Shown here piece by piece: positions 19,809 through 31,504 of a DNA stretch of 64,000 nucleotides (position 1 is the stretch's first letter; each line of letters begins with the position of its first letter). A program made the position numbers and the translations under genes. The notes beneath the pieces were generated by a model. The model was not told where the DNA came from and searched no databases. It was given only the letters and a program-made list of their open reading frames with translations. Origin of the DNA: Rheinheimera sp. D18 (GTDB lineage Bacteria > Pseudomonadota > Gammaproteobacteria > Enterobacterales > Alteromonadaceae); contig NZ_CP037745.1 in the NCBI RefSeq assembly GCF_004345025.1, forward strand, positions 1,612,001 to 1,676,000, given 5' to 3'.

Positions 19809-22094
19809 TTAAATTTTGCAAGCGCCACCAGCACAGCCGTCGTCTTCAGGCTCAGGCTTAATGTCTTCCTGCATATCTGATGCACCGTCACGAGTGTTAT
19901 GGTAGTACATCGTTTTGACACCCAATTTATACGCTGATAGCAAATCTTGTAGTAACAATTTCATTGGTACTTTACCGCCATCAAATCGATTTGGGTCATA
20001 GTTAGTGTTAGCTGAAATTGTCTGGTCAATAAACTTCTGCATAATTGCCACCAACGAGATATAACCGGTGTTACTTGGAATATCCCATAACAGTTCATAT
20101 TGATTTTTTAAGCGCTCATATTCCGGAACAACCTGTTTTAATATGCCATCTTTACTGGCTTTAATACTAATATGGCCGCGAGGTGGTTCAATACCATTGG
20201 TCGCATTAGAAATTTGTGATGACGTTTCTGATGGCATTAACGCTGATAACGTAGAGTTACGCAGGCCATGGCTTAGAATATCTTGGCGTAATTGCTCCCA
20301 ATCAAGCAATAGCGGCTCGTTACACACCTTATCTAAGTCTTTTTTGTAGGTATCTATTGGCAATATGCCTTGTGAATATGTAGTTTCATTAAACTTAGGG
20401 CATGCGCCAAACTCTTGCGCTAATTTATTTGATGCTTTTAACAGGTAATACTGAATGGCTTCAAAGGTGCGGTGTGTTAAACCATTGGCTGAGCCATCGG
20501 AATATTTAACACCATTTTTTGCCAAGTAATAGGCGTAGTTAATTACACCAACACCTAACGTACGACGATTAATCGAGGCGTGAAATGCCGCTGGAATAGG
20601 GTAGTCTTGATAATCTAATAAGTTATCAAGCGAGCGTACCGCTAATTCAGCTAATTCTTCTAACTCGCTTAGGTTTTCAATCGCACCTAAGTTGAACGCC
20701 GATAAGGTACACAGCGCTATTTCACCATCAGGATCATTAATATGACTTAATGGTTTAGTTGGCAAAGCAATTTCAAGACACAGATTACTTTGGCGCACCG
20801 GTGCTAGTTTAGGATTAAATGGGCTGTGCGTATTACAGTGATCGACGTTTTGTAAATAAATACGCCCGGTGCTAGCACGTTCTTGCATAAACAGCGTAAA
20901 TAGCTCTAAGGCTTTAATGCGTTTTTTACGAATGCTGCTATCAGCTTCATATTTTACGTACAGTTGCTCAAACTGTTCTTGATCTTCGAAAAACGCGTCA
21001 TAAAGCCCAGGCACATCTGACGGGCTAAATAAGGTAATGTAATCGTCTTTAATTAAACGGGTATACATTAAGCGGTTAAACTGCACGCCGTAATCTAAAT
21101 GCCGTACGCGGTTTTCTTCAACGCCACGGTTATTTTTTAATACCAGTAACGACTCAACCTCTAAATGCCATAATGGGTAGAATAGGGTAGCTGCACCACC
21201 GCGCACGCCACCTTGTGAGCAGCTTTTAACCGCTGTTTGAAAGTGTTTATAAAACGGAATACAACCGGTATGAAACGCTTCGCCATTACGAATTGGGCTG
21301 CCTAAGGCACGAATACGGCCGGCATTAATACCAATACCTGCACGTTGGCTAACGTATTTTACAATAGCGCTTGAGGTAGCATTAATAGAGTCTAAGCTGT
21401 CACCACATTCAATTAACACGCACGAGCTAAACTGACGAGTTGGAGTGCGTACACCAGACATAATTGGCGTTGGTAACGATAATTTAAACAACGAGCAGGC
21501 GTCATAGAAGCGGCGTACATAATCTAAGCGAGTTGCTTTGTCGTAATTAGCAAACAAGCAGGCGGCAACCAACATATATAAAAACTGTGCACTTTCATAA
21601 ATAGCACCGGTTACTCGGTTTTGGACTAAATATTTACCTTCCAGCTGTTTCACTGCGGCGTAGCTGAAGTTTAGGTCGCGGCCGTGGTCAATAAAGCTAT
21701 TTAGCTGCTCTAGCTCTTCGCGGCTATAGTCGGCCAAAATATGTTCATCATAACGTTTGGCTTCAACCATTTTAACGACGTGGTCATACAAATGTGGCGG
21801 TTCAAACTGACCATAGGCTTTTTTACGTAAGTGAAATACCGCTAAACGCGCAGCCAAGTATTGATAATCAGGGCTGTCTTTACTAATTAAATCAGCGGCC
21901 GCTTTAATTATCGTTTCGTGGATGTCAGACGATTTAATGCCATCGTAAAACTGGATATGTGATTTTAGCTCAACCTGAGATACAGAAACATGTGACAAAC
22001 CTTCAGCCGCCCAAGTAATTACACGGTGAATTTTATCAAGATCTAAAGGTTCACGACGGCCATCACGTTTTGTGACGAATAAAGATTGAGTCAT
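19809..22094 (-). CDS. nrdA: Ribonucleoside-diphosphate reductase class Ia, alpha subunit
   Basis: 761 aa from the ATG at 22094 (a further in-frame ATG lies at 22109; alignment to E. coli MNQNLLVTKRDG favours 22094). An N-terminal ATP-cone (VTKRDGRREPLDLDKIHRV) gives allosteric activity control. Active-site cysteines are in FSSCVLIECG, SNLCLEIALP and IALCTLSAFNLG. The C-terminus has the DGCAGGACKI redox pair that is reloaded by thioredoxin or glutaredoxin. It heads the nrdA-nrdB-yfaE operon and is preceded by two NrdR boxes. Confidence 0.98.
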   Translation of the reverse strand: MTQSLFVTKRDGRREPLDLDKIHRVITWAAEGLSHVSVSQVELKSHIQFYDGIKSSDIHETIIKAAADLISKDSPDYQYLAARLAVFHLRKKAYGQFEPPHLYDHVVKMVEAKRYDEHILADYSREELEQLNSFIDHGRDLNFSYAAVKQLEGKYLVQNRVTGAIYESAQFLYMLVAACLFANYDKATRLDYVRRFYDACSLFKLSLPTPIMSGVRTPTRQFSSCVLIECGDSLDSINATSSAIVKYVSQRAGIGINAGRIRALGSPIRNGEAFHTGCIPFYKHFQTAVKSCSQGGVRGGAATLFYPLWHLEVESLLVLKNNRGVEENRVRHLDYGVQFNRLMYTRLIKDDYITLFSPSDVPGLYDAFFEDQEQFEQLYVKYEADSSIRKKRIKALELFTLFMQERASTGRIYLQNVDHCNTHSPFNPKLAPVRQSNLCLEIALPTKPLSHINDPDGEIALCTLSAFNLGAIENLSELEELAELAVRSLDNLLDYQDYPIPAAFHASINRRTLGVGVINYAYYLAKNGVKYSDGSANGLTHRTFEAIQYYLLKASNKLAQEFGACPKFNETTYSQGILPIDTYKKDLDKVCNEPLLLDWEQLRQDILSHGLRNSTLSALMPSETSSQISNATNGIEPPRGHISIKASKDGILKQVVPEYERLKNQYELLWDIPSNTGYISLVAIMQKFIDQTISANTNYDPNRFDGGKVPMKLLLQDLLSAYKLGVKTMYYHNTRDGASDMQEDIKPEPEDDGCAGGACKI

Positions 22095-22179
22095 TGCTAC
22101 AGAGTCCATTTTTAAATTAGTGGTTTAGCAATCATCCTACAGCCGAGGCTAATATAGCAGCAGCTATTGTGCACGCTTT

Positions 22180-22195
22180 ACACAACATATAGATG
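22180..22195. promoter_or_regulatory. NrdR box 1
   Basis: The sequence acacaacatatagatg matches about 12 of 16 positions of the NrdR consensus (acaCwAtATaTwGtgt). It lies 86 bp upstream of the nrdA start and is the proximal member of a pair. Confidence 0.75.
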
Positions 22196-22210
22196 AATTC
22201 TAGAAAGTGA

Positions 22211-22226
22211 TCACAAGATAGTGTGT
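22211..22226. promoter_or_regulatory. NrdR box 2
   Basis: The sequence tcacaagatagtgtgt matches about 13 of 16 consensus positions. Its start is exactly 31 bp from that of box 1, three helical turns, the usual spacing for cooperative NrdR binding. It implies ATP/dATP-responsive repression of nrdA-nrdB-yfaE. Confidence 0.8.
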
Positions 22227-22379
22227 TACAGAGCTGAAATCAAGGTGAGATTTGTTATTTGTCAGAGTAATTTTTGTCAAGTATTTAACGTGATAATTTT
22301 TATGAGATTAATGATCAATGCCAGCATTTGCAAGCAAAGAAATACCCAATTGCAAGCTTAATCTAACTGGTTAGTAGCT

Positions 22380-22434
22380 GCTAACCCCCTCAGTAAGATG
22401 CCGCTATAAGCGAGCACGAAACAAGGGGGTTAGC
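22380..22434. repeat. Long-looped inverted repeat downstream of ubiG
   Basis: The 11-bp arms gctaaccccct and agggggttagc are perfectly complementary around a 33-nt loop. It lies 18 bp past the ubiG stop (minus strand). No T-run follows in that direction. The rest of the 357-bp gap holds the NrdR boxes and no gene. Confidence 0.5.
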
Positions 22435-22451
22435 ATAAAATAAATAATATT

Positions 22452-23171
22452 TTATTCTGGCTTTTTTGCCACCACAATGTAGTTCACGTCTACACCTGGG
22501 CCCACTTTAAAACTTTCTGTTATTGGATTGTAATGTAAGCCTGTAGTATCAATAACCTCTAAGCCTGCACGCTCTATATACTGCATTAATTGTGACGGGC
22601 GAATAAATTTACTGAACTCATGCGTGCCTTTAGGTACCAGCTTCATGACCTGTTCGGCACCAATAATAGCGAGCAAATAGGCCTTCCAGGTTTTATTTAG
22701 CGTTGAGAAAAACAACATGCCACCAGGCTTAGCTAAATCGGCACAGGCCTGAACAACCGACATAGGTTCAGGCACATGCTCTAACATTTCCATACAGGTA
22801 ACCACGTCAAACTGCTCGCCATGGCTGCTGGCATAGTGTTCTGCCGTGGCTTGCTGATAGTTTAACGTTACGCCGGCCTCGAGTGCATGTAAGCGAGCAA
22901 CGTTTAGCGAGTCTTGGGCCATATCTATACCCGTTACCGTCGCACCGCAGCGCGCCATACTTTCAGACAAAATACCGCCGCCACAACCGACATCAATAAC
23001 CTGCTTACCAAATAAACCTTGTAGCTCGTCGCTGATATAGGTTAAACGCACTGGGTTAAGTAAATGCAACGGCTTAAATTCGCCGGTAAGGTCCCACCAG
23101 CGCGACGCAATATCGTTAAATTTTGCAATTTCGTTTGCATCAACATTTTCGCTATTAACTTGTGCTGTCAT
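22452..23171 (-). CDS. ubiG: Ubiquinone biosynthesis O-methyltransferase
   Basis: 240 aa from the ATG at 23171 ([18 protein letters not shown]), the same length as E. coli UbiG; a longer frame upstream has no homologous sequence. SAM-binding motif I is [14 protein letters not shown] (about residues 52-65), followed by VTGIDMA and MLEHVPEP. The family-specific WWDL segment is near the N-terminus. UbiG performs both O-methylation steps of ubiquinone synthesis. It is divergent from gyrA, as in E. coli. Confidence 0.97.
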   Translation of the reverse strand: MTAQVNSENVDANEIAKFNDIASRWWDLTGEFKPLHLLNPVRLTYISDELQGLFGKQVIDVGCGGGILSESMARCGATVTGIDMAQDSLNVARLHALEAGVTLNYQQATAEHYASSHGEQFDVVTCMEMLEHVPEPMSVVQACADLAKPGGMLFFSTLNKTWKAYLLAIIGAEQVMKLVPKGTHEFSKFIRPSQLMQYIERAGLEVIDTTGLHYNPITESFKVGPGVDVNYIVVAKKPE

Positions 23172-23359
23172 AAAATATGCCTTAGATTTTTTGGCTATTA
23201 TAAAGCCTTGATCTATTAGAGCAATGCAGCTACAAAATTTGTGCTGCATTTCAAGCATGGCAAGGTTAGTTTTCTGTGGTAGAATCCTGCGTTGTCTCGC
23301 GCTTTATAACATCGACAAAAGCGAGTTATCTATCTGATTTTAAGGGAAATTAGCGTTTT

Positions 23360-25978
23360 ATGACAGATCAAGCCAGAGAAATAGTCCCTATTAATATTGA
23401 AGACGAATTAAAAAATTCGTACCTTGATTACGCAATGAGCGTCATTGTTGGCCGCGCCTTACCTGACGTAAGGGATGGTTTAAAGCCAGTACATCGTCGC
23501 GTATTGTTCGCAATGAAGGAACTTGGCAACGACTGGAACAAAGCCTATAAAAAGTCCGCTCGTGTGGTCGGTGACGTTATCGGTAAATACCACCCGCATG
23601 GCGACATTGCGGTGTACGACACTATAGTTCGTATGGCGCAGCCATTTTCACTGCGTTACATGCTAGTTGATGGACAAGGTAACTTTGGTTCTGTTGATGG
23701 TGACTCTGCAGCCGCTATGCGTTATACCGAAGTGCGTATGGCACGGATTGCGCACGAATTATTAGCCGACTTAGATAAAGAAACCGTCGATTTTGTACCT
23801 AACTACGATGGTACAGAATTAATTCCAGCGGTTATGCCAACAAAACTGCCTAACCTGTTAGTAAACGGGTCAAGCGGTATCGCTGTAGGTATGGCAACTA
23901 ATATTCCACCACATAACTTAAATGAAGTTATTGACGGTTGTTTAGCGTTAATTGCTAACCCTGATATTGAATTGCATGAGCTAATGCAGCATATTCCAGG
24001 GCCAGACTTTCCAACTGCCGCCATTATTAATGGGCGTAAAGGTATAGAAGAAGCGTACCGTACCGGGCGTGGTAAAGTTTATATTCGTGCTAAAACCTGT
24101 ATCGAAACTGACGAAAAAACGGGTCGAGAAACGATTATCGTTAATGAAATTCCGTATCAGGTAAACAAAGCACGGTTAATTGAAAAAATTGCTGAGCTAG
24201 TAAAAGAAAAACGTATTGAAGGCATCTCAGCACTGCGCGATGAGTCTGATAAAGACGGTATGCGTATTGTTATCGAATTAAAGCGCGGTGAGTCTACCGA
24301 CGTAATGCTAAATCAGCTTTATACCAATACCCAAATGCAAACTGTATTTGGTATTAATATGGTATCGCTGGATCAAGGCCAGCCTAAGCTATTAGGTTTA
24401 AAGCAAATGTTGCAGTGCTTCGTACTGCACCGTCGCGAAGTAGTAACGCGCAGAACCGTATATGACTTACGTAAAGCCCGTGATCGCGCGCACATCTTAG
24501 AAGGCTTAGCCATTGCATTAGCTAACATTGATGAAATTATTGAATTAATCAAAAAATCATCAAGCCCAGCCGACGCAAAAGTAGGCTTAGTAGAACGTGC
24601 TTGGCAGTTAGGCGATGTTAGCGCCATGCTAGAGCGCGCCGGACAAGACGCTGCACGTCCAGAATGGCTAGAGCCGCATTTTGGTATTAGTAATGGCAAG
24701 TATTTTTTAACTGAGCAGCAAGCGCAAGCCATTCTAGATTTACGTTTACACCGCCTAACCGGGCTTGAACACGAGAAAATTCTTGATGAATACAAGCAAC
24801 TGTTAGAACTCATTGCAGAACTGTTACACATTCTGAATACGCCAGAGCGTTTAATGGAGGTTATTTGCGAAGAGTTAGAAGCAGTCAAAGCACAATATGG
24901 CGATGCACGTCGCACTGATATCCAAGACAATATGCTGGATATCAATATGGAAGATTTAATTACAGAAGAAGACGTAGTTGTTACCTTATCGCACCTAGGT
25001 TATGCCAAGTATCAGCCATTGTCTGATTACGAAGCGCAGCGTCGTGGTGGTAAAGGTAAAGCAGCAACCACAGTTAAAGATGAAGACTTCGTTGATAAAC
25101 TGTTAGTAGCTAGCACTCACGACACCATTTTATGTTTCTCTAACCGTGGTCGCATGTACTGGATGAAGGTATATCAATTACCATTAGCCAGCCGCACTGC
25201 ACGTGGCAAGCCAATTGTTAACTTGCTGCCATTAGAAGAAGGTGAGCGTATCAACGCTATTTTACCAGTGCGTGAATACGAGGCAGATAAATACGTGTTT
25301 ATGGCTACCGCCAATGGCACAGTGAAAAAGACGGCACTAACTGAATACTCACGGCCACGTTCAAACGGCATAATTGCCGTGAACTTAAATGAAGGCGATC
25401 ACCTAATTGATGTTGGCTTAACCGATGGCAATAGCGAGATAATGCTATTCTCTGACGACGGTAAAGTGGTGCGCTTTACTGAAGATCAAGTGCGTAGCAT
25501 GGGTCGTACCGCTACTGGCGTACGCGGTATTCGTTTACGTGAAGGCGGCTCGGTTGTATCGTTAATTATTCCAAATGGCGATGGACCGGTGCTTACTGTA
25601 ACCGAAAATGGCTATGGTAAACGTACTGCATTAAGTGAATATCCAGCGAAGAGCCGCGCAACTCAAGGCGTAGTGTCAATTAAAGTATCTGAGCGTAATG
25701 GCTTAGTAGTTGGCGCGGTGCAGGTAAATGAGTTAGACGAAATTATGATGATTTCAAACAAAGGTACATTAGTCCGTACTCGTGTTAATGAAGTATCAGA
25801 AGTTGGTCGTAATACCCAAGGTGTTATCTTGATCCGCACTGCTGAAAATGAAAAAGTAGTCGGTGTCGCGAAGGTTGACGAAATTCAGGATGTGGAAGAT
25901 CTTGAAGCTGCGGTGGCAGAAAAAGCCGTCAACGCTGAGTTAACCGATACGCAATTAGCGCAAGATGAAGAAGAGTAA
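23360..25978 (+). CDS. gyrA: DNA gyrase subunit A
   Basis: 872 aa (E. coli 875). The N-terminal breakage-reunion domain has the catalytic Tyr in [12 protein letters not shown] (Tyr122 region). The C-terminal beta-pinwheel includes the GyrA box QRRGGKG (about residue 560). Spacing to the quinolone-resistance region is identical to E. coli. Codon 83 at 23606-23608 is ATT, Ile, where E. coli has Ser; Asp87 is intact. The C-terminus ends in an acidic stretch. A strong terminator follows. Confidence 0.98.
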   Translation: MTDQAREIVPINIEDELKNSYLDYAMSVIVGRALPDVRDGLKPVHRRVLFAMKELGNDWNKAYKKSARVVGDVIGKYHPHGDIAVYDTIVRMAQPFSLRYMLVDGQGNFGSVDGDSAAAMRYTEVRMARIAHELLADLDKETVDFVPNYDGTELIPAVMPTKLPNLLVNGSSGIAVGMATNIPPHNLNEVIDGCLALIANPDIELHELMQHIPGPDFPTAAIINGRKGIEEAYRTGRGKVYIRAKTCIETDEKTGRETIIVNEIPYQVNKARLIEKIAELVKEKRIEGISALRDESDKDGMRIVIELKRGESTDVMLNQLYTNTQMQTVFGINMVSLDQGQPKLLGLKQMLQCFVLHRREVVTRRTVYDLRKARDRAHILEGLAIALANIDEIIELIKKSSSPADAKVGLVERAWQLGDVSAMLERAGQDAARPEWLEPHFGISNGKYFLTEQQAQAILDLRLHRLTGLEHEKILDEYKQLLELIAELLHILNTPERLMEVICEELEAVKAQYGDARRTDIQDNMLDINMEDLITEEDVVVTLSHLGYAKYQPLSDYEAQRRGGKGKAATTVKDEDFVDKLLVASTHDTILCFSNRGRMYWMKVYQLPLASRTARGKPIVNLLPLEEGERINAILPVREYEADKYVFMATANGTVKKTALTEYSRPRSNGIIAVNLNEGDHLIDVGLTDGNSEIMLFSDDGKVVRFTEDQVRSMGRTATGVRGIRLREGGSVVSLIIPNGDGPVLTVTENGYGKRTALSEYPAKSRATQGVVSIKVSERNGLVVGAVQVNELDEIMMISNKGTLVRTRVNEVSEVGRNTQGVILIRTAENEKVVGVAKVDEIQDVEDLEAAVAEKAVNAELTDTQLAQDEEE

Positions 25979-25987
25979 CACCCAATA

Positions 25988-26016
25988 AAAACGAGCGCTG
26001 ATGCGCTCGTTTTGCT
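25988..26016 (+). terminator. Intrinsic terminator after gyrA
   Basis: The stem aaaacgagcgc / gcgctcgtttt has a 4-nt loop and lies about 10 bp past the stop. Confidence 0.9.
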
Positions 26017-26129
26017 TTGTGCTACTGTAAAAAATATAAAAAAAAATAAGAACGGTAATTAGCCGACAGTTCAACCTACAACCAAGCCAGTTACGATAAA
26101 TCATTAATATCAGGAGCAAGCAGCACATC

Positions 26130-27212
26130 ATGAGCACTTTTAATTTTTGTGCCGGCCCGGCAATGCTGCCGGTTGAGGTAATGGCGCAAGCACAACAAGA
26201 ATTTGTTAACTGGCAACAACATGGTTGTTCCATTATGGAAATGAGCCATCGCAGCAGTGCGTTTATTCGTGTAGCCGAAGAGGCAGAGCAAAATTTACGT
26301 GAGTTACTTAATGTACCGGCTAACTATAAAATACTGTTTATGCACGGCGGCGGGCGCGGCCAGTTTTCTGCGATACCGCTTAATCTGTTGCAAGTAGGGC
26401 AACATGCTGATTATATTATTTCTGGTGCTTGGTCTAAATCGGCTGTAGACGAAGCAACAAAATACGGTCAAATTAATGCGCACGATATTCGCCTGAAAAC
26501 TGTAGACGGTATGCGCACTATTACTGCCCCGACAAACTGGCAGCTAACGGCTAACGCGACTTACGTACATTGTTGCCCCAACGAAACAGTAGATGGCGTT
26601 GAATTTACCAATTTACCTGATACCCATATTCCTATTGTCGCCGATTTATCATCAACTATTTTATCTCGGCCCATTGATGTTAGCCGCTATGGCGTTATTT
26701 ACGCCGGTGCGCAAAAAAACATTGGCCCATCGGGTTTAACTTTGGCGATTGTACGCGAAGATTTATTACCCAGTAAAAATGCCATTATACCTTCGGTACT
26801 TGATTATCGCTTGGCGGCAGATAACGACAGTATGTTTAACACGCCCCCTACCTTTGCTTGGTACTTAGCTGGGTTAGTTTTTAAATGGTTAAAACAGCAA
26901 GGCGGCGTTACCAGCATAGCTACGCGTAACCAAGAAAAATCTAGCTTTCTATATGATTATATTGATAAAAGTGACTTTTACAGCAACGACGTTGATATTG
27001 CTTATCGCTCGTGGATGAACGTGCCGTTTTTCTTGGCCGATGACCGGTTAAACGATATGTTTGTCGACCAAGCAGAAAACCATGGCCTGCTTGCATTAAA
27101 AGGCCACCGTATGGTTGGTGGTATGCGAGCCAGCATCTATAACGCAATGCCATTAGAGGGCGTGCAAACCTTAGTTAGCTTTATGCAAGAGTTTGAGCGA
27201 GTGCACGGATGA
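26130..27212 (+). CDS. serC: Phosphoserine aminotransferase
   Basis: 360 aa (E. coli 362). The protein begins [15 protein letters not shown] and carries [10 protein letters not shown]. The PLP-binding Lys is in [16 protein letters not shown] (about residue 196). It converts 3-phosphohydroxypyruvate to phosphoserine and also serves pyridoxal phosphate synthesis. Its stop overlaps the aroA start by four bases (ATGA), giving tight translational coupling, the same order as E. coli serC-aroA. Confidence 0.98.
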   Translation: MSTFNFCAGPAMLPVEVMAQAQQEFVNWQQHGCSIMEMSHRSSAFIRVAEEAEQNLRELLNVPANYKILFMHGGGRGQFSAIPLNLLQVGQHADYIISGAWSKSAVDEATKYGQINAHDIRLKTVDGMRTITAPTNWQLTANATYVHCCPNETVDGVEFTNLPDTHIPIVADLSSTILSRPIDVSRYGVIYAGAQKNIGPSGLTLAIVREDLLPSKNAIIPSVLDYRLAADNDSMFNTPPTFAWYLAGLVFKWLKQQGGVTSIATRNQEKSSFLYDYIDKSDFYSNDVDIAYRSWMNVPFFLADDRLNDMFVDQAENHGLLALKGHRMVGGMRASIYNAMPLEGVQTLVSFMQEFERVHG

Positions 27213-28489
27213 AAACACTTACTCTAAACCCAATTAGTAAAGTTGCGGGCGAAGTGCATTTACCGGGTTCAAAAAGCATTTCTAATCGGGTGTTATTGTT
27301 AGCTGCTTTAGCACAAGGCAATACACAAATAACCAATTTGTTAGACAGCGATGACGTGCGCTACATGCTTAATGCTTTAACTGCGCTAGGTGTAGATTAC
27401 CATTTATCAGAATGTCGTACTAAGTGCGACGTCAGCGGTTTAGGCGGCTTATTTAAGCGAGCTGAGGCAACAACACTGTTTTTGGGCAATGCAGGTACTG
27501 CGATGCGGCCCTTAACCGCCGCGCTGGCAGCGTCAGAGGTTAATATTACGCTAACTGGCGAGCCTCGTATGTATGAGCGACCCATTGCGCATTTAGTTGA
27601 TGCACTGCGTCAAGTTCAGGCCGATATAAGTTATCTAGAAACTAACGGTTTTCCACCATTACATATCAAGGGTAAGCTCCTTAGCGGTGGTCAAATTAAT
27701 ATTGATGGTAGTATTTCTAGCCAGTTTTTAACCGCAGTACTCATGGTTGCACCGCTATTAACTGGCGACAGCACTATTAGCATTATTGGTGAACTGGTCT
27801 CTAAACCTTATATCGATATTACGCTAGCTTTAATGCAACGCTTTGGTGTAACGGTAGAAAACCAAGATTATAAAGCATTTATTATTAAAGGTGGTCAGTG
27901 CTACCAATCTCCGGGCCATTGGCTAGTTGAAGGTGATGCTTCATCTGCGTCGTATTTTCTAGCTGCCGCAGCAATTAAAGGCGGCAGTATTAAAGTTACC
28001 GGCATAGGTAAACATGCGGTGCAAGGTGATATCTATTTTGCTGACGCCCTAGAGGCTATGGGTGCTGACGTAGAATGGGCCGATGACCACATAAAGGTAA
28101 CGCGTAACAAGTTAGTAGGCATAGACCGAGATTACAATGCTATACCCGATGCGGCTATGACTATTGCTACCACTGCATTGTTCGCCGAAGGCCCTACAGT
28201 TATACGTAACGTTTTTAACTGGCGAGTAAAAGAAACTGACCGGCTACACGCCATGGCTACCGAACTTAGAAAAGTTGGTGCGACGGTAGAGGAAGGCCAA
28301 GATTATATCAAGATAACACCGCCGCTTAAGCTTAAGCATGCCAGTATAGCCACCTATAACGATCATCGTATGGCGATGTGTTTTTCGTTAGTTGCGCTTG
28401 GTGATGCAGGCATAACCATTGAAGATCCCGACTGCACAGCAAAAACTTTTCCCAATTATTTTAGTTTATTTCAGCAACTCGCTTGCTGA
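27209..28489 (+). CDS. aroA: 3-phosphoshikimate 1-carboxyvinyltransferase (EPSP synthase)
   Basis: 426 aa (E. coli 427). Substrate-binding motifs are [18 protein letters not shown] near the N-terminus, [17 protein letters not shown] (about residues 92-108), and the C-terminal [11 protein letters not shown] and YNDHRMAM segments. The gene catalyses the sixth step of the shikimate pathway. By its motifs it looks like the class I, glyphosate-sensitive type (GNAGTAMRP). Confidence 0.98.
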   Translation: MKTLTLNPISKVAGEVHLPGSKSISNRVLLLAALAQGNTQITNLLDSDDVRYMLNALTALGVDYHLSECRTKCDVSGLGGLFKRAEATTLFLGNAGTAMRPLTAALAASEVNITLTGEPRMYERPIAHLVDALRQVQADISYLETNGFPPLHIKGKLLSGGQINIDGSISSQFLTAVLMVAPLLTGDSTISIIGELVSKPYIDITLALMQRFGVTVENQDYKAFIIKGGQCYQSPGHWLVEGDASSASYFLAAAAIKGGSIKVTGIGKHAVQGDIYFADALEAMGADVEWADDHIKVTRNKLVGIDRDYNAIPDAAMTIATTALFAEGPTVIRNVFNWRVKETDRLHAMATELRKVGATVEEGQDYIKITPPLKLKHASIATYNDHRMAMCFSLVALGDAGITIEDPDCTAKTFPNYFSLFQQLAC

Positions 28490-28505
28490 TTTACTAAAAC
28501 TAAGC

Positions 28506-28535
28506 AGACGCGCAGCCTTATTGGCGCGCGTCTTT
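28506..28535 (+). terminator. Hairpin after aroA
   Basis: The stem gacgcgc / gcgcgtc is followed by a weakly T-rich run (tttactttgc) before cmk. Confidence 0.7.
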
Positions 28536-28634
28536 ACTTTGCTTTATCTGAATTAAACACAGATCTTGTCGCAAAAAGCTGTATAATACTGCCGTTTGAA
28601 AATCTGATTAACCGGTAGTTTAAAAGGGGGTAGG

Positions 28635-29324
28635 ATGCCACACTCTGCAGCAGTAATTACCATTGATGGCCCTGGCGGTTCAGGCAAAGGCACTATTTGT
28701 CGTTTGCTTGCCCAGCGCTTAGGCTGGCAATTACTCGACAGTGGCGCTATTTACCGCGTACTGGCGTTGGCAGCAATGCATCACCATATCGCTAGCGATG
28801 ATGAGGAAGGCTTACAGCCGCTAGCTGCACATCTTGATGTGCAATTTAGTAGCGATGAGCAAGGTAATATTCGCATAACGCTCGAAGGCGAAAACGTATC
28901 CAGCACTATTCGTACCGAACAAGTCGGCGCTATGGCATCAAAAATCGCCTTATTACCGCGAGTACGAGAAGCTTTATTACGCCGGCAACGTGCGTTTGCC
29001 GAAGCACCCGGCTTGGTAGCTGATGGCCGTGATATGGGTACTGTCGTTTTTCCTCAAGCAGAAGTTAAAATATTTTTAACAGCCTCGCCTGAAGAGCGCG
29101 CCAGACGGCGCTATTTAGAGTTGAAAGAAAAGGGCTTTGATGTTAATATCGGCGACCTTTTGGGCGAAATACAAGCACGTGACGAGCGAGATATGAATCG
29201 CGCTACCGCGCCGCTGAAACCAGCTGCCGACGCTTACATGCTAGATTCGACCAGTAAATCAATTGAACAAGTGTTGGAAGAGGTACTGAACTACGCCAGT
29301 ATGAAAATACCCGCTGTAGTATGA
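28635..29324 (+). CDS. cmk: Cytidylate kinase
   Basis: 229 aa (E. coli 227). The P-loop is [20 protein letters not shown] (residues 8-27). The NMP-binding segment [14 protein letters not shown] and the [11 protein letters not shown] motif are typical of Cmk, as is the ERARRRY lid. It phosphorylates CMP and dCMP. The order cmk-rpsA-ihfB is the standard gammaproteobacterial arrangement. Confidence 0.98.
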   Translation: MPHSAAVITIDGPGGSGKGTICRLLAQRLGWQLLDSGAIYRVLALAAMHHHIASDDEEGLQPLAAHLDVQFSSDEQGNIRITLEGENVSSTIRTEQVGAMASKIALLPRVREALLRRQRAFAEAPGLVADGRDMGTVVFPQAEVKIFLTASPEERARRRYLELKEKGFDVNIGDLLGEIQARDERDMNRATAPLKPAADAYMLDSTSKSIEQVLEEVLNYASMKIPAVV

Positions 29325-29435
29325 ACCAGGCCAAAACCGCATTTTGGGCAGCCTGTTAAATGGAATTAAACAGGTAAATTTAGCAACCCCACACGAACAT
29401 GATGATCTGTGGCGCACTTAACTGAAAAAGTGAAT

Positions 29436-31115
29436 ATGACTGAAAATTTCGCACAATTATTTGAGGAAAGCCTCAAAACTATCGAAACACGTCCAGGTGC
29501 CATTGTTAAAGGTACTGTTGTAGCTATTCTGAAAGACGTCGTTATGGTTGACGCTGGTCTAAAATCAGAAGCCGCTATTCCGGTTGAGCAGTTCAAATCT
29601 CTGAGCGGCGAAATCGAAGTAAGCGTTGGCGACATCATTGACGTTGCTTTAGATGCGATTGAAGACGGTTTCGGTGAAACTCTGTTATCTCGTGAAAAAG
29701 CTAAGCGTCATGAAGCCTGGGTACGCCTGGAAAAAGCTTGTGAAGACAAAGAAACTGTTATCGGTGTTATTACTGGTAAAGTTAAAGGTGGTTTCACAGT
29801 TGAAGTTGATGGTATTCGTGCATTCCTGCCTGGTTCATTAGTAGACGTACGTCCGGTGCGCGATACTCTGCACTTGGAAAATAAAGAACTTGAATTCAAA
29901 GTTATCAAGCTAGATCAAAAACGTAACAACGTGGTTGTATCACGTCGTGCGGTTATTGAATCTGAAAGCAGCCATGAACGCGACCAGTTGTTAGAAACGC
30001 TGGAAGAGGGCATGGAAGTTAAAGGTATCGTTAAGAACCTAACTGACTACGGTGCATTCGTAGACTTAGGTGGTGTTGACGGCTTACTGCATATCACTGA
30101 TATGGCATGGAAGCGTGTTAAGCACCCAAGCGAAATCGTTAATGTTGGCGATGAAATTCCAGTTAAAGTATTGAAATTCGATCGTGAGAAGCAACGTGTT
30201 TCTTTAGGTCTGAAGCAAATGGGTGAAGATCCATGGGCAGCTATTGCATCACGTTATCCAGAAGGTGCTCGCATCACTGGTCGCGTAACTAACCTGACTG
30301 ACTACGGCTGTTTCGTTGAAATCGAAGAAGGCGTTGAAGGCTTAGTACACGTTTCAGAAATGGACTGGACTAACAAAAACATCCACCCATCTAAAGTTGT
30401 TAACTTAGGTGACTCTGTGGAAGTTATGGTTTTAGAAATTGACGAAGAACGTCGTCGTATTTCTTTAGGTCTGAAGCAGTGTAAAGCTAACCCTTGGGAA
30501 GAATTTGCTAAGGGCTTCAACAAAAACGATCGCGTTAGCGGTAAGATCAAGTCAATCACTGACTTTGGTATCTTCATCGGTTTAGACGGCGGTATCGACG
30601 GTTTAGTACACTTATCTGATATTTCTTGGAACGCAACTGGCGAAGAAGCCGTACGTGACTTCAAGAAAGGCGACGAAGTACACGCAGTTGTGTTACAAGT
30701 TGACCCTGAGCGCGAGCGTATTTCTTTAGGTATCAAGCAACTGGATGAAGACCCGTTCAATGATTACCTTGCTGACAACAAAAAAGGTGCTATCGTTAAA
30801 GGTGAAGTAACTGCCGTTGACGCTAAAGGCGCTACTGTTATGTTAGAGGGCGCGGTAGAAGGTTATATCCGTGTATCTGATATCGCGCGTGAGCGTATTG
30901 AAGATGCCTCTACTGTACTGAAAGTTGGCGAAGAAGTTGAAGCTCGTTTAATGGGTGTTGATCGCAAAAATCGCGTAATCAGCCTGTCAATCAAAGCTAA
31001 GTTCGAAGTTGAAGAAAAAGAAGCTATGGATACTGTCAATAAGAAGCAAGATGATGCTGATTTTGGTGGTAACGCTATGGCCGAAGCATTTAAAGCTGCT
31101 CAGAAGCAGGATTAA
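29436..31115 (+). CDS. rpsA: 30S ribosomal protein S1
   Basis: 559 aa from the ATG at 29436 ([13 protein letters not shown], as in E. coli [13 protein letters not shown]); a GTG upstream would add nine residues. Six S1 RNA-binding repeats are visible, with recurring [32 protein letters not shown] and [18 protein letters not shown] starts. S1 unfolds and docks mRNA leaders on the 30S subunit. The 111-bp gap after cmk could hold the structured leader through which S1 represses itself in E. coli; this was not modelled. Confidence 0.98.
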   Translation: MTENFAQLFEESLKTIETRPGAIVKGTVVAILKDVVMVDAGLKSEAAIPVEQFKSLSGEIEVSVGDIIDVALDAIEDGFGETLLSREKAKRHEAWVRLEKACEDKETVIGVITGKVKGGFTVEVDGIRAFLPGSLVDVRPVRDTLHLENKELEFKVIKLDQKRNNVVVSRRAVIESESSHERDQLLETLEEGMEVKGIVKNLTDYGAFVDLGGVDGLLHITDMAWKRVKHPSEIVNVGDEIPVKVLKFDREKQRVSLGLKQMGEDPWAAIASRYPEGARITGRVTNLTDYGCFVEIEEGVEGLVHVSEMDWTNKNIHPSKVVNLGDSVEVMVLEIDEERRRISLGLKQCKANPWEEFAKGFNKNDRVSGKIKSITDFGIFIGLDGGIDGLVHLSDISWNATGEEAVRDFKKGDEVHAVVLQVDPERERISLGIKQLDEDPFNDYLADNKKGAIVKGEVTAVDAKGATVMLEGAVEGYIRVSDIARERIEDASTVLKVGEEVEARLMGVDRKNRVISLSIKAKFEVEEKEAMDTVNKKQDDADFGGNAMAEAFKAAQKQD

Positions 31116-31123
31116 TTGCTAAC

Positions 31124-31152
31124 AAAGCAGGGGGCTTAAGCCTCCTGCTTTA
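31124..31152 (+). terminator. Hairpin between rpsA and ihfB
   Basis: The arms aaagcagg and cctgcttt enclose an inner ggcttaagcc palindrome, ending in a short T-run. It probably reduces read-through into ihfB. Confidence 0.75.
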
Positions 31153-31179
31153 TTCATTCGCAGGTTTGCCGGAGGGTCT

Positions 31180-31464
31180 ATGACCAAGTCTGAATTAATT
31201 GAAAAATTAGCTACTGATTTCCCCCATATTCAGGTTAAGGATGTTGAGGCTTCAGTTAAAGAAATCCTCGAACAAATGGCACAATCGTTAGCGGGTAACG
31301 AACGTATTGAAATTCGTGGTTTTGGTAGTTTTTCACTGCACTATCGCGCACCAAGAATTGGCCGTAACCCTAAAACTGGTGACAAAGTTGAACTAGACGG
31401 TAAATATGTACCGCATTTCAAACCAGGAAAAGAGCTGCGTGACCGCGTAAAAGATAATACCTGA
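31180..31464 (+). CDS. ihfB: Integration host factor, beta subunit
   Basis: 94 aa (E. coli 94). It starts [11 protein letters not shown] and has the HU/IHF signature in [25 protein letters not shown] (about residues 43-67), including the intercalating Pro. With IhfA it bends DNA at regulatory and recombination sites. A GGAGGG ribosome site precedes the ATG. Confidence 0.97.
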   Translation: MTKSELIEKLATDFPHIQVKDVEASVKEILEQMAQSLAGNERIEIRGFGSFSLHYRAPRIGRNPKTGDKVELDGKYVPHFKPGKELRDRVKDNT

Positions 31465-31504
31465 TTTTAGCTTTAACAGCTTTCAGGCGTAAACGGAGTT
31501 TCCC

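Noticed and set aside
28566-28587. A sigma-70 promoter for cmk with TTGTCG and TATAAT
   Set aside because: The spacing is only 10 bp. The TATAAT may be a real -10, but no acceptable -35 was found.
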